A DNA stretch of 64,000 nt from assembly GCA_963844315.1 (NCBI GenBank), contig CAWJOC010000022.1:62001-126000 (forward strand). Reading direction: 5' to 3'. A program made the translations under genes and the position numbers. The notes beneath the pieces are model-generated. The model made no database searches. It saw only the letters and a list, made by a program, of their open reading frames with translations, and was not told the origin of the DNA. Of the stretch, positions 27,755 to 35,929 are shown in pieces. The DNA comes from CAWAVN01 sp963844315 (GTDB lineage Bacteria; Planctomycetota; Planctomycetia; Planctomycetales; Planctomycetaceae). Numbering within the stretch: position 1 is the first letter of the stretch; each line of letters opens with the position of its first letter.

Positions 27755-28625
27755 ATCCCTTGATTTTTTCCAGTTGCGGGGCCAGCAGGTTTCGGTAATT
27801 TTCGCCGAGAATCCGCCGCTTGTCTTCTTCGGTGATGTTCGCTCCCAGGATTTTTCCCAATTCCGTTCCCAAAGAGCGCGAAGGCAGATGGCTACCGAAG
27901 ACGATGCGATCAGCCCCCAGTTCGCGGACGGCCATTTCAATGAATCCGGCAGTCGCATCGAAGCCCGAAGTCTCCACCAGGATGTTCGGAGAACTACGCA
28001 CCGCCCCGATGCCCTGTTCCCATTCGCCCCCTGCATGGGCGCAGAGGAATTTCTGTTCGGGAAACTTCGCAGCCAGTTCCGCAAGATCGAAAGGCGTCGA
28101 TTCGCCCGGCCCGGTTTTGCCTCCGGTCTTAAACCAGGTGTGCTGCATGATGAGGCCCCTCCGTTCCGCGATGCGTGCGACGAGTGGATGGAAATTCCGG
28201 TGCGTGCACGTCATCGCTCCTGGACCAGAGCCGGGGAAATACACGCCGAGCATCGGCCCATCTTTGATCCAACGGTCAAGGGCGTCCAGTGAGGCGGGCA
28301 CGTCATTGGGATTGAGCTGAATCATTCCCAAGAGCAATTTCGGCCAGCGTTCCAACAGCTTTAAGACCAGATCAGGCCGGGAGCGAATCAGCTTTTCAAA
28401 GTCGGCATCGTTCGTTGTGCCGATTCCAACGTGTGGAAAATAACACAGTCTCTCGAACTGCCCCTTTTCAATCGCAGGCAGAGAGCGTTCGATGTCGGCA
28501 GTCAATCCGCTCATTCCATCCCGTCCCGGATGCGAATGCGACGGCGTGAAATACGAATCCCAAATGCGATAGCCCGCTAATACCTCCGGCGTTGGCAAAC
28601 CCAGTTGCACGAGGGTGGGATTCAT
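27753..28625 (-). CDS. Amidohydrolase-family protein (amidohydrolase_2)
   Basis: A 290-residue metal-dependent hydrolase of the amidohydrolase-2 (ACMSD-like) fold. Landmarks are IWDSYFTPSHSHPG at the N-terminus, LLLGMIQLNPND, GLIMQHTWFKTGGKTGPGES, LCAHAGGEWEQGI and the C-terminal GADRIVFGSHLPSRS with a conserved His near the end of the barrel, then ITEEDKRRILGENYRNLL. No signal peptide is seen. Its start overlaps the stop of the upstream amidohydrolase as ATGA. The reaction is unknown; relatives decarboxylate or hydrolyse ring-derived acids. It may process products of the sulfatase or DUF1501 group by context only. Confidence 0.82.
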   Translation of the reverse strand: MNPTLVQLGLPTPEVLAGYRIWDSYFTPSHSHPGRDGMSGLTADIERSLPAIEKGQFERLCYFPHVGIGTTNDADFEKLIRSRPDLVLKLLERWPKLLLGMIQLNPNDVPASLDALDRWIKDGPMLGVYFPGSGPGAMTCTHRNFHPLVARIAERRGLIMQHTWFKTGGKTGPGESTPFDLAELAAKFPEQKFLCAHAGGEWEQGIGAVRSSPNILVETSGFDATAGFIEMAVRELGADRIVFGSHLPSRSLGTELGKILGANITEEDKRRILGENYRNLLAPQLEKIKG

Positions 28626-29503
28626 CGCTTGGCATCCCCCAGGAGCGTCTCGGCGTTTTTTGAGTAAACGGCCCGCAAAGATTCATCATCAAGCAATGAG
28701 GATTCATGCACGCGGATCAAAGCCGCTTCGGGAATCAGAAATGGAGCATGGCTGCCGAAGAGGACGCGGCCATTGGAAATTTGCTCGACAAGTTTTGGCA
28801 CGCCATCCGTTCCCTCCACACGAGCCACATCGAAGTAGAGATTGGGAACCTTTGATAACTTGCCGACCATCGCCGGTTGCGGGCGATAGTTGAGAAGCTG
28901 AACCTTCGCTTTCGGGAAGCGGCTTATCACGTCCGCGAGTCGAGTCAAATCCACATCCGGCACACCGAGTTTTTCGTGCTGCGTGCGGACATCTTCCAGA
29001 GTAACCGCGATTTGCACAAAACATCCCGCCGAACCCGAAAGCTCAAGCAGCCGCGCAAAATGCGGATCATCCAAGGTGTAGCCATGATAATTGGGATAGA
29101 GCCGAATGCCCGGCATCTGGTGTTGCTCGAGGCACGCTTTGAAGTCGTACTCCCAATCCGGCAACGCGGGATTGACGGAACCAATCGGAACAAGCTCTTT
29201 GTGCCGCTTGCACTCGTCCGCCAATCGCCGATTGACTCCGGCGAGATCGCGGTGCAGGATGCCTTCAAAACTTCCCGCCCAGGCTTCGGTGATCCCCAGC
29301 GAGTGAAGTTTCTTGAGCAGGGCATCGGTCTCATCCAACGGCAACCGGCGGAAGGGCCAGTGAAACAAGCTGATGTTGGTATCCGTGATGGGGAATGATT
29401 GCGTTTGAGGTTCGTCACTCCGCGCGGATGAAGCCGCCAGAAAGGCCGCCGTTCCTGCCGCCATGCCTAGGAGTTCCCTGCGGTTGATGTGGAGTTCGCT
29501 CAA
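28622..29503 (-). CDS. Tat-exported amidohydrolase-family protein
   Basis: A 293-residue protein whose N-terminus, NRRELLGMAAGTAAFLAASSA, resembles a Tat signal (RR followed by a hydrophobic stretch). The rest is an amidohydrolase-2 fold: ITDTNISLFHWPFRRLPLDET, ELVPIGSVNPALPDWEYD, MPGIRLYPNYHGYTLDDPHF, VQLLNYRPQPAMV, and GRVLFGSHAPFLIPEAA. It overlaps the neighbouring genes by four bases at both ends (ATGA upstream of the amidohydrolase at 27753 and with the DUF1501 gene), so the three are probably one transcript. The periplasmic location distinguishes it from its untagged sibling. Confidence 0.82.
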   Translation of the reverse strand: MSELHINRRELLGMAAGTAAFLAASSARSDEPQTQSFPITDTNISLFHWPFRRLPLDETDALLKKLHSLGITEAWAGSFEGILHRDLAGVNRRLADECKRHKELVPIGSVNPALPDWEYDFKACLEQHQMPGIRLYPNYHGYTLDDPHFARLLELSGSAGCFVQIAVTLEDVRTQHEKLGVPDVDLTRLADVISRFPKAKVQLLNYRPQPAMVGKLSKVPNLYFDVARVEGTDGVPKLVEQISNGRVLFGSHAPFLIPEAALIRVHESSLLDDESLRAVYSKNAETLLGDAKR

Positions 29504-30966
29504 CTCAGGATCTCCGTCACCACGCGCGGCGGTTCGAGTCCGGTGAGACGTTCTTCCAGTCCACTTCTGTCGTAAAACAGTTTTTGGTGGTGCAGTCCCA
29601 ACAGGTGCAAAATGGTGGCATGAAAATCGTGGACGCTCACCGGGTTCTCGACGACCGCGTGGCCGAAGTCGTCGGTCTTCCCGTAGGTCATTCCGCCCTT
29701 GATGCCGCCCCCGGCCATCCAGGACGTAAAGGCTTGCATGTTGTGATCCCGGCCCGAAAAGCCGTTGTCGGATTTTTGCGTCGTCGGCGTTCTGCCAAAC
29801 TCACCGCCCCAGATCACCAAGGTGGAATCCAATAGGCCCCGCTGCTTGAGATCCTTAAGCAAACCGGCGACGGGTTGATCGGTCCGCAAACAGATGCCGC
29901 GATGATTGGCGTTGAGGTCCGCGTGGCTGTCCCAAGGCTGTTCTTCCAAAAAGATCTGCACGAACCGCACGCCGCGCTCAACCAGTCTTCGTGCCAAAAG
30001 ACACCGCTTACCGTAAGAATCGGTGTCTTTCTCGCCGATGCCATACATCGAAAGCGTGTCTTGAGTTTCGCGATTGAGATCGAGCGCTTCGGTGGCGGAC
30101 ATCTGCATTCGCGCGGCGAGGCTGTAGGATTCGATCCTCGCATCAAGTTGCGGAGAGTGGGGACGCTGCTCTCGGTGGATTTCATCGAGTTGATTTAACA
30201 GCCTTCTGGCCGAGTCGGTGACAGCGGAGGGTTGCTCGTATTGGGGTTTCAGATTCAAGATCGGCGATCCCGTGGGCCGAAACCTTGTGCCTTGATACAC
30301 CGGCGGCAAAAAACCGGCTGTCCAATTCCGCGTGCCGTTTTTGGGCGGGCCGAGCGGATCGTTCAGAACCACATACGCGGGCAGGTTCTGGTTCTCGCTG
30401 CCCAGGCCATACACTGTCCACGCCCCCAGCGTGGGATAACCCATGAACAATCGGCCGCTATGGATCTTATAAAGCGCGTTGTCGTGGTTCGGGTGGTCGG
30501 TCCACATTGAATTGACGAGGCAAATGTCATCGGCCACCGTGGCGGTGTTGGGCAATACATCGGCCATCCACATGCCGCATTCGCCACGCCGGGCAAAGGG
30601 ATACTGGCAACCCATCATCACGCCGACGTCGGTCGTGTTCGAGTTTCCCAGGTCTTCGATATTCCCCGGATAGGGCTTGCCATCCAGTAGAGATAAAGCG
30701 GGTTTGGGGTCGAACAAATCCATCTGACTCGGCCCGCCGTTCATAAAGAGATGAATGACCGACGTGGCCTTGGGCGGATGTTGCGGCTTCTTGGGTTTGA
30801 GGTTATCGACTTCCGCCGACTCCTGCGGATCATGTTCAGCCTGAAGAGTCTTCCCGCCGAAAAAATCCTGCGAGAGCAAATGCACGAGTGCCGCCCCGAA
30901 CACGCCATCGCTGGTCCGGGCAAAAAAATCGCGACGGGAACCGAATGCGGAAGTTTGGTCGTACAT
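29500..30966 (-). CDS. DUF1501 protein, exported
   Basis: A 488-residue DUF1501 protein from the ATG at 30966 (MYDQTSAFGSRRDFFARTSDGVFGAALVHLL), whose RRDFF plus hydrophobic stretch suggests Tat export. Markers of the family include HLFMNGGPSQMDLFDPKP near residue 80, GNIEDLGNSNTTDVGVMMGCQYPF, NSMWTDHPNHDNALY, WDSHADLNANHRG, LVIWGGEFGRTP, and GRDHNMQAFTSWMAGGGIKGG. In planctomycetes DUF1501 genes usually sit next to DUF1553/cytochrome proteins and are suspected sulfatase-like hydrolases. Here it leads an operon with two amidohydrolases and then a sulfatase. The function is not established. Confidence 0.9.
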   Translation of the reverse strand: MYDQTSAFGSRRDFFARTSDGVFGAALVHLLSQDFFGGKTLQAEHDPQESAEVDNLKPKKPQHPPKATSVIHLFMNGGPSQMDLFDPKPALSLLDGKPYPGNIEDLGNSNTTDVGVMMGCQYPFARRGECGMWMADVLPNTATVADDICLVNSMWTDHPNHDNALYKIHSGRLFMGYPTLGAWTVYGLGSENQNLPAYVVLNDPLGPPKNGTRNWTAGFLPPVYQGTRFRPTGSPILNLKPQYEQPSAVTDSARRLLNQLDEIHREQRPHSPQLDARIESYSLAARMQMSATEALDLNRETQDTLSMYGIGEKDTDSYGKRCLLARRLVERGVRFVQIFLEEQPWDSHADLNANHRGICLRTDQPVAGLLKDLKQRGLLDSTLVIWGGEFGRTPTTQKSDNGFSGRDHNMQAFTSWMAGGGIKGGMTYGKTDDFGHAVVENPVSVHDFHATILHLLGLHHQKLFYDRSGLEERLTGLEPPRVVTEILS

Positions 30967-31068
30967 GACAATCAAGTCTCGATTGGTAGGTCGAGTTCCC
31001 TTTTGAGGAACGATGCGTGAATCGACCTAACGATCATAACCCGAAGCGTTAGCGAGGGACAACGATAT

Positions 31069-31185
31069 GTCCCTTCTCCCTTGGGAGAAGGTGGCTGAAG
31101 GCCGGATGAGGGGATTGAACGGTTCAAAACGCTCTCTTCATTGAAACCCCTCACCCTAGCCCTCTCCCCCAAGGGGAGAGGGGAC
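31069..31185. repeat. Dispersed palindromic element, CCTCTCCCC type, copy A
   Basis: The left arm GTCCCTTCTCCCTTGGGAGA continues with AGGTGGCTGAAGGCCGGATG, and the right arm has CCCCTCACCCTAGCCCTCTC then CCCCAAGGGGAGAGGGGAC. The outer arms pair, and each half also contains its own short hairpin. Copies B (43133-43240) and C (59742-59860) share both halves but have different spacer sequences, which is what a dispersed mobile palindrome would look like. Confidence 0.8.
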
Positions 31186-31217
31186 AAAACCTACGCGCAA
31201 AAGTCGCAAACTCGCTC

Positions 31218-32222
31218 CTAATCCACGCCGCGTCCGGTGATGGGGTACGCTGGGTCTTGAAAGCCTTTGCCGGAGTGTTCGCCCGGTGGCACGAGGGAAT
31301 CGACGAAGGCTTCATCGTCCTCGGTGATCTCGACTTCCAGGCAGCCCAGGTTGTCCTCGAACTGCTGCATCGTGCGCGGGCCGATGATAACCGACGTGAG
31401 AATCGGATTGGCCAGACACCACGCCAGGGCAAACTGCGAAGTCCCCACGCCCTTTTGATTGCAATGGCCCGCGAGTTGTTGGGCCAGTTCAATGCTGACA
31501 TCGCGAAGCTCGGCTTCTTTCATGCGTTTGTCGTTCCGCGCGGCCCGGCTGCCTTCGGGATAACTTTGGCCGGGCTGGTATTTGCCCGTCAGAATCCCCC
31601 GCGCGAGCGGACTGTAACTCACCACGCCGATGCCGTATTCCGCGCACATCGGAAGGAGTTCCACTTCGATGTCGCGGTTCATGATGTTATACAGCGGCTG
31701 CACGCAGGCGAAGGAATTGAGGTTCAAAGCATCGCTCGTCCAGAGAGCTTCCATGATTCGCCACGTGCGGAAGTTCGAGCAGGCGATGTACCGCACCTTG
31801 CCGGAGCGAACCATGTCATCCATCGTGCGGAGCGTTTCCTCAATCGGCGTGTCGTAGTCCGGCGTGTGGGTGTAATACACATCGACGTAATCGGTCTTGA
31901 GACGCTTCAAACTGTCTTCCAAAGCCTTGGTCAAATGCACGCGGGTCGCGCCTTGGTCGTTCGGCCCTTGGCCCATCGGCTGGCGGCCTTTGGTGGCGAG
32001 AATCACCTCGCTTCGCCGATCTTTGATGGCCTTGCCCACGACCACTTCGGATTCCCCGGCATTATACATGTTCGCGGTATCGAAAAAGTTGATTCCGTGA
32101 TCCAATGCCTTGTGCATAATGGCGATGGAATCATTCTCCGTCGTCTGCCCGCCGAACATCATCGTGCCTAAACACAAAGGCGAAACCTTGACGCCCGCGT
32201 TTCCGAGTGTGGTGTAGTCCAT
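31218..32222 (-). CDS. Aldo/keto reductase
   Basis: NAD(P)H-dependent aldo/keto reductase of 334 residues, from the ATG at 32222 (MDYTTLGNAGVKVSPLCLGTMMFGG) behind AGGA. The catalytic aspartate-tyrosine pair lies in FFDTANMYNAGESEVVVGKAI and the active lysine in EVILATKGRQPMG. Downstream are VDVYYTHTPDYDTPIEETL and the C-terminal cofactor region VSYSPLARGILTGKY and LTSVIIGPRTMQQFEDNLG. The substrate is unknown. Just upstream of the start is a palindromic repeat; the longer reading to 32456 passes through it and is not favoured. Confidence 0.9.
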   Translation of the reverse strand: MDYTTLGNAGVKVSPLCLGTMMFGGQTTENDSIAIMHKALDHGINFFDTANMYNAGESEVVVGKAIKDRRSEVILATKGRQPMGQGPNDQGATRVHLTKALEDSLKRLKTDYVDVYYTHTPDYDTPIEETLRTMDDMVRSGKVRYIACSNFRTWRIMEALWTSDALNLNSFACVQPLYNIMNRDIEVELLPMCAEYGIGVVSYSPLARGILTGKYQPGQSYPEGSRAARNDKRMKEAELRDVSIELAQQLAGHCNQKGVGTSQFALAWCLANPILTSVIIGPRTMQQFEDNLGCLEVEITEDDEAFVDSLVPPGEHSGKGFQDPAYPITGRGVD

Positions 32223-32241
32223 GATTTGTCCTGTCATTGAT

Positions 32242-32324
32242 TGTCGCCTTTCGCTCCGCGAAAGGGCGTGTTTCTGGTTTTCACAGACTGAGAAATGCGT
32301 CCTTTCGCGGAGCGAAAGGCGACA
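32242..32324. repeat. Palindromic repeat TGTCGCCTTTCGCTCCGCG
   Basis: The left arm TGTCGCCTTTCGCTCCGCGA followed by AAGG (32242-32265) is the reverse complement of the right arm CCTTTCGCGGAGCGAAAGGC followed by GACA (32301-32324). The loop is ~35 bases. A diverged second copy is at 42439-42500. It sits between the aldo/keto reductase start and the dihydroorotase stop. Confidence 0.85.
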
Positions 32325-32329
32325 CTGGT

Positions 32330-33619
32330 TTATGTTGTCACCTGATACCGCACTTGCCCATGTACGATGACCGTGTGTGCCCGGCCCTTTACCTTCCAGC
32401 CGTCGAAGGGGGTGTTGCGGCTTTGGGACTGGAACTTCGCGGCGTCGATGGTCCATTCAACGTTGGGGTCGATGAGGGTCACATCAGCGTCGGCATTGGG
32501 TTTTAAGGTTCCCTTGGCGATTCGCAAAATCTTCGCCGGGCCGGTGGTGAGTTTGGCGATGAGTTCCGGCCAAGTCAATCGGCCCGGTTCGATCAGGGTT
32601 TTAATGCAAATCGGCAGCAGTGTTTCCAGGCCGATGATGCCAAATGGGGCCGCATCCAGTTCGACGGCTTTCTTTTCCTCGGCGTAGGGTTGATGGTCGG
32701 AACAGATGGCATCGATCGTGCCGTCTCTGAGTCCATCGATGAGAGCAGCGATATGGTCGTGCGTGCGGAGCGGCGGATCGACTTTGTAGTTGGCATCAAA
32801 CGACCGCAAGCATTCATCAGTGAGGGCCAATTGATGCGGGGTCACTTCGCAAGTGACGCGCAGACCGTCCGCCTTGGCGTGGGCGATTTGCTCGACGCTA
32901 TGCTTGGTGGAGATGCACATCAGGTGCAGCCTGCCGCCGGTGAGTTCCGTGAGGGCAATGTCCCGGCCCACCATCACATCCTCGGCGGCGGCGGGCATGC
33001 CGCGAAGACCCAAGAGCATGGAATGATAGCCCTCGTGCATCACGCCGCCCGCGACGAGTTCCGGCACTTGCGGATGATTGAAAATGGGCTTGTCGAACAT
33101 GCGGGTGTATTCCAAGGCACGCCGCATGATCTCCGCGTTGGCGACCGGCGTTTTTGCATCGGTGAATCCCACTGCCCCCGCTTCCACAAGCTGGCCGATT
33201 TCCGCGAGTTCCTCCCCGGCATGGTGTTTGGTGATCGCTCCCAATGGAAACACGTTGCAATGCCTGGCCCGCTCGGCTTGCAGCAGAATGAACTCCGCCG
33301 CCGCGCGGGTATCGACGACGGGCGAAGTGTCCGGCATGCAGGCGACGCTCGAAAACCCGCCCGCCAGAGCTGCCGCCGTGCCGGAAAACGTGGTTTCATC
33401 ATCCTCGTTGCCAGGCTCGCGGAAGGAGACGTGAGTATCAATCAGGCCGGGGCAAACGATTAAACCCGTGGCGTCAATTCGTTTCTCGATCACTTCGCTG
33501 GACGAAAATGGAGCCTCCACACCCACAATCTTGCCGTCGCGAATCAGCAGGCTGCCTTCGCGGTCGATGTTTTGCGCAGGGCAGATGATGCGGCCCCCTG
33601 TGATGAGCAACGTCCCCAT
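32330..33619 (-). CDS. pyrC: Dihydroorotase-like protein with degraded metal site (pyrC'/pyrX-like)
   Basis: A 429-residue class I dihydroorotase fold: LLITGGRIICPAQNIDREGSLLIRDGKI, DTHVSFREPGNEDDETTFSGTAAALAGGFSSVACMPDT, VGFTDAKTP, TGGRLHLMCISTKHSVE, and ICSDHQPYAEEKK. The HxH motif is HVS (H63, S65) and the later HxST histidine is C235, so two metal ligands are missing, while D154, H182 and D308 remain. SDHQP instead of TDHAP is the variant I associate with noncatalytic pyrC' proteins that scaffold aspartate carbamoyltransferase. It starts with TAATG overlapping pyrB. I infer a structural partner of PyrB, with a true dihydroorotase elsewhere. Confidence 0.85.
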   Translation of the reverse strand: MGTLLITGGRIICPAQNIDREGSLLIRDGKIVGVEAPFSSSEVIEKRIDATGLIVCPGLIDTHVSFREPGNEDDETTFSGTAAALAGGFSSVACMPDTSPVVDTRAAAEFILLQAERARHCNVFPLGAITKHHAGEELAEIGQLVEAGAVGFTDAKTPVANAEIMRRALEYTRMFDKPIFNHPQVPELVAGGVMHEGYHSMLLGLRGMPAAAEDVMVGRDIALTELTGGRLHLMCISTKHSVEQIAHAKADGLRVTCEVTPHQLALTDECLRSFDANYKVDPPLRTHDHIAALIDGLRDGTIDAICSDHQPYAEEKKAVELDAAPFGIIGLETLLPICIKTLIEPGRLTWPELIAKLTTGPAKILRIAKGTLKPNADADVTLIDPNVEWTIDAAKFQSQSRNTPFDGWKVKGRAHTVIVHGQVRYQVTT

Positions 33620-34578
33620 TACGTTTTCCCGCTTAACAGATACAAACACGCCATGCGGATGGCGAGGCCGTTGGTGACTTGATCCAGGATGACCGAGTGC
33701 GGGCCGTCGGCGACACTGGGAGTGATTTCCACGCCGCGGTTGATCGGTCCCGGGGCGAGGATCAAGACATTGTCCTTGGCCCGCCTTATGCGTTCGCCGT
33801 TCATCCCGAAGAGGTGGGCATATTCGCGGATGGAAGGAAAAAACGCCCCGCGCTGCCGTTCGAATTGAATTCTTAACAGATTGATGCAATCGGACTCGGG
33901 CACGACCTGATCGAAATTGTTCGAGGTCTCCACGCCGAGTTTGGTGATACCGGGAGGAATCAAAGTGGATGGTCCGCAGACGATTACCCTGGCTCCGAGT
34001 TTCGTGAGGCCCCAGATGTTCGAGCGGGCGACCCGGCTGTGCAGGATGTCGCCGACTAATGTCACGGTCAGTCCGTTGAGGGTTCCCCGGTGCTCGCGGA
34101 TGGTGAAGATGTCGAGCAGTCCCTGCGTCGGGTGTTCGTGGGTTCCATCCCCGGCGTTCAGCACGTTGGCTTTCAGTTGCTTCGCCAGTAGGTGCGGAGC
34201 GCCCGGCGTAATATGCCGGACCACGACTTGCGAAACGCCCATCGCTTCGATGTTCCGGGCGGTGTCGATGAAGGTTTCGCCTTTGGACAAACTGCTGCCG
34301 GAGGAGGTGAAATCCACCGTGTCGGCACTCAGGCGTTTGGCGGCGAGACTGAAACTGGTCCGCGTGCGGGTGGAAGGTTCGAAGAACAGGTTCCCCACCA
34401 CCGTGCCTTGCAAAGCCTTGAGCTTCATTTGGCCTAACGCGGCCAGGCGTTTGAACTCGGCGGCCTGATCGAGAATGAGGTTGATTTCCTCCGCCGTGAG
34501 ATCTTCCAAACCCAGCAAATGTTTTCGCGTCCATTGATCGCGAAAGCGGGGATCGAGTGGGGGAGTGCTGGCAGGCAT
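33619..34578 (-). CDS. pyrB: Aspartate carbamoyltransferase catalytic chain
   Basis: Second step of pyrimidine synthesis: carbamoyl phosphate plus aspartate to carbamoyl aspartate. Motifs are clear: VGNLFFEPSTRTRTSFSLAAKRL (the carbamoyl phosphate site STRTR), DTARNIEAMGVSQVVVRH, GDGTHEHPTQGLLDIFT, LVGDILHSRVARSNIWGL, and PGPINRGVEI. I start at the ATG at 34578 (MPASTPPLDPRFRDQ), giving 319 residues; a start at 34635 would add 19 odd residues. No regulatory-chain gene is nearby. The pseudo-dihydroorotase immediately downstream overlaps it by the TAATG, as pyrB-pyrC' do in pseudomonads. Confidence 0.93.
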   Translation of the reverse strand: MPASTPPLDPRFRDQWTRKHLLGLEDLTAEEINLILDQAAEFKRLAALGQMKLKALQGTVVGNLFFEPSTRTRTSFSLAAKRLSADTVDFTSSGSSLSKGETFIDTARNIEAMGVSQVVVRHITPGAPHLLAKQLKANVLNAGDGTHEHPTQGLLDIFTIREHRGTLNGLTVTLVGDILHSRVARSNIWGLTKLGARVIVCGPSTLIPPGITKLGVETSNNFDQVVPESDCINLLRIQFERQRGAFFPSIREYAHLFGMNGERIRRAKDNVLILAPGPINRGVEITPSVADGPHSVILDQVTNGLAIRMACLYLLSGKT

Positions 34579-34693
34579 CAGGTCGTCGGGTTCGGTGCTT
34601 GAAGGTCCATCGGCCAAACGCACCGATCCTAACAACGGACCCTAGGATGTTCAACAAGCCATTCGGGATTGGAAATCGGAAATCGGAAATTTG

Positions 34694-35929
34694 TCAGTGG
34701 GATTTCCGCAAATTGTCGCCCCCTCTCCCCTTCTCCCCCTCTTTTTCTTCCAGTGGGCGGAAGCCTGGGATGGCCGCGGAGAAGCGGGGGCCTTGCCAGT
34801 CGGAGAGTTCGGCGTCCTTGGGATTTTCGCTTGGGGGGCCTTGGAATTTCAGGCGGGCCAGGACGACGCCTTCGATATTGAGGGACGAGGCATCGAGGGC
34901 CTGAAGCTTCCTGAGGGCGGGATTCCACCAGCCTAGGGCGGTAGCGGATTCGTTCAAGAGACAATTCTGGCCGAGCAGTTCGAATCGCTGAAAGAACTGA
35001 CCCGCTCCGTTTCCCGTGGCCTGAATGAGGGCCGAGGATCCGGCGTGCAGTTCCCAGACGCAATCCTCCGCCCGAATGACAAACGCCCCAGGATTCGCTT
35101 GGGAAAGGGTATCGCACCGCAATAGCCCGCTCGCTCCGCGCACGGTCAGTTGCGAGAAGTTCAGTTGCAGGCCGGCAGGCGGGGTTTTTGCCGTGCCAAA
35201 GTCCAACAGCAGGCCGGAACCGGCTTTCAGACTGTTCTTCACCACAATCTGGCCGGGCCAACTGGCGAAACGGCAACCGATGCCCGATCCGATAAACACG
35301 CAATCCTCTAAACCCACCCGCCCGGTTTGAGGATTGGCGGGATGCAGGTGGTTCCACTCCACACCCACGGTCTCGGCGGGATGAGTCTGACCGGTTGTTC
35401 CTTCGCCCAATTGAAACCGGCTATTCCTCGCGACAAGAGCCCGGGATGTGACTTGAAGCAAAGGGTGAATGGGTCCGGTGGAATCGGCCCGGCGAAATTG
35501 CAGGTTCTCCAAGACCAATTCCGCCGCAGTGATTTGGCATGCCGTTTCATCCACGACGATTTCCGCCCGCAATCCCTTTGGTCCTCGGATGGTCAGAGGC
35601 CCCACGGATTGGATTGGGGATGCTCGGTAAGGCCCGGATGCGGAAAGTTCAATCACGCCGTTGGCATCGGGCGGCGGAAGGGGCTTTAAGGAATTCCGCG
35701 GATCCTCGGATTTGGGGTTTTCTTCCAGTTGGTCCGAATTGGTTTCTGGGGCATTCAGATACGATTGCAATTGGCTGGGGATCGCCAAGAGGCGGGTGTA
35801 GGCTCCGGCGTCCATCAGGCAGAGCGTCGCGCCGCTGAGCAGAAACAGCATCGCCGCCGTCATCGGCCAATGGCTGGATGAGGCCTCGGGCGTCATGGAA
35901 GGGATGTGCGGAATGGCGGTGTTGAACAT
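34694..35929 (-). CDS. Probable transmembrane/ectodomain part of the upstream kinase
   Basis: A 411-residue frame beginning MFNTAIPHIPSM and then MTAAMLFLLSGATLCLMDAG, a single membrane-spanning helix, followed by a proline-rich linker and a beta-rich region with repeats such as ELVLENLQFRRADS, ALVARNSRFQLGEG, VGLEDCVFIGSG, and GLQLNFSQLTVRGASG, suggesting a right-handed beta-helix. The frame extends upstream as RRWGGPRRSHKRQIARFRA before the MFNT. That lines up with the interrupted end of the kinase (residues PSFRAFR), so it is probably the same protein across a one-base shift at 35977-35995. Its function alone is unknown. Confidence 0.55.
   Translation of the reverse strand: MFNTAIPHIPSMTPEASSSHWPMTAAMLFLLSGATLCLMDAGAYTRLLAIPSQLQSYLNAPETNSDQLEENPKSEDPRNSLKPLPPPDANGVIELSASGPYRASPIQSVGPLTIRGPKGLRAEIVVDETACQITAAELVLENLQFRRADSTGPIHPLLQVTSRALVARNSRFQLGEGTTGQTHPAETVGVEWNHLHPANPQTGRVGLEDCVFIGSGIGCRFASWPGQIVVKNSLKAGSGLLLDFGTAKTPPAGLQLNFSQLTVRGASGLLRCDTLSQANPGAFVIRAEDCVWELHAGSSALIQATGNGAGQFFQRFELLGQNCLLNESATALGWWNPALRKLQALDASSLNIEGVVLARLKFQGPPSENPKDAELSDWQGPRFSAAIPGFRPLEEKEGEKGRGGDNLRKSH

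Noticed and set aside
33620..34657. Extension of the dihydroorotase frame upstream to 34657, giving 775 residues
   Set aside because: It overlaps pyrB in another frame and has shadow-like composition; the ATG at 33619 with the TAATG overlap is the natural start.
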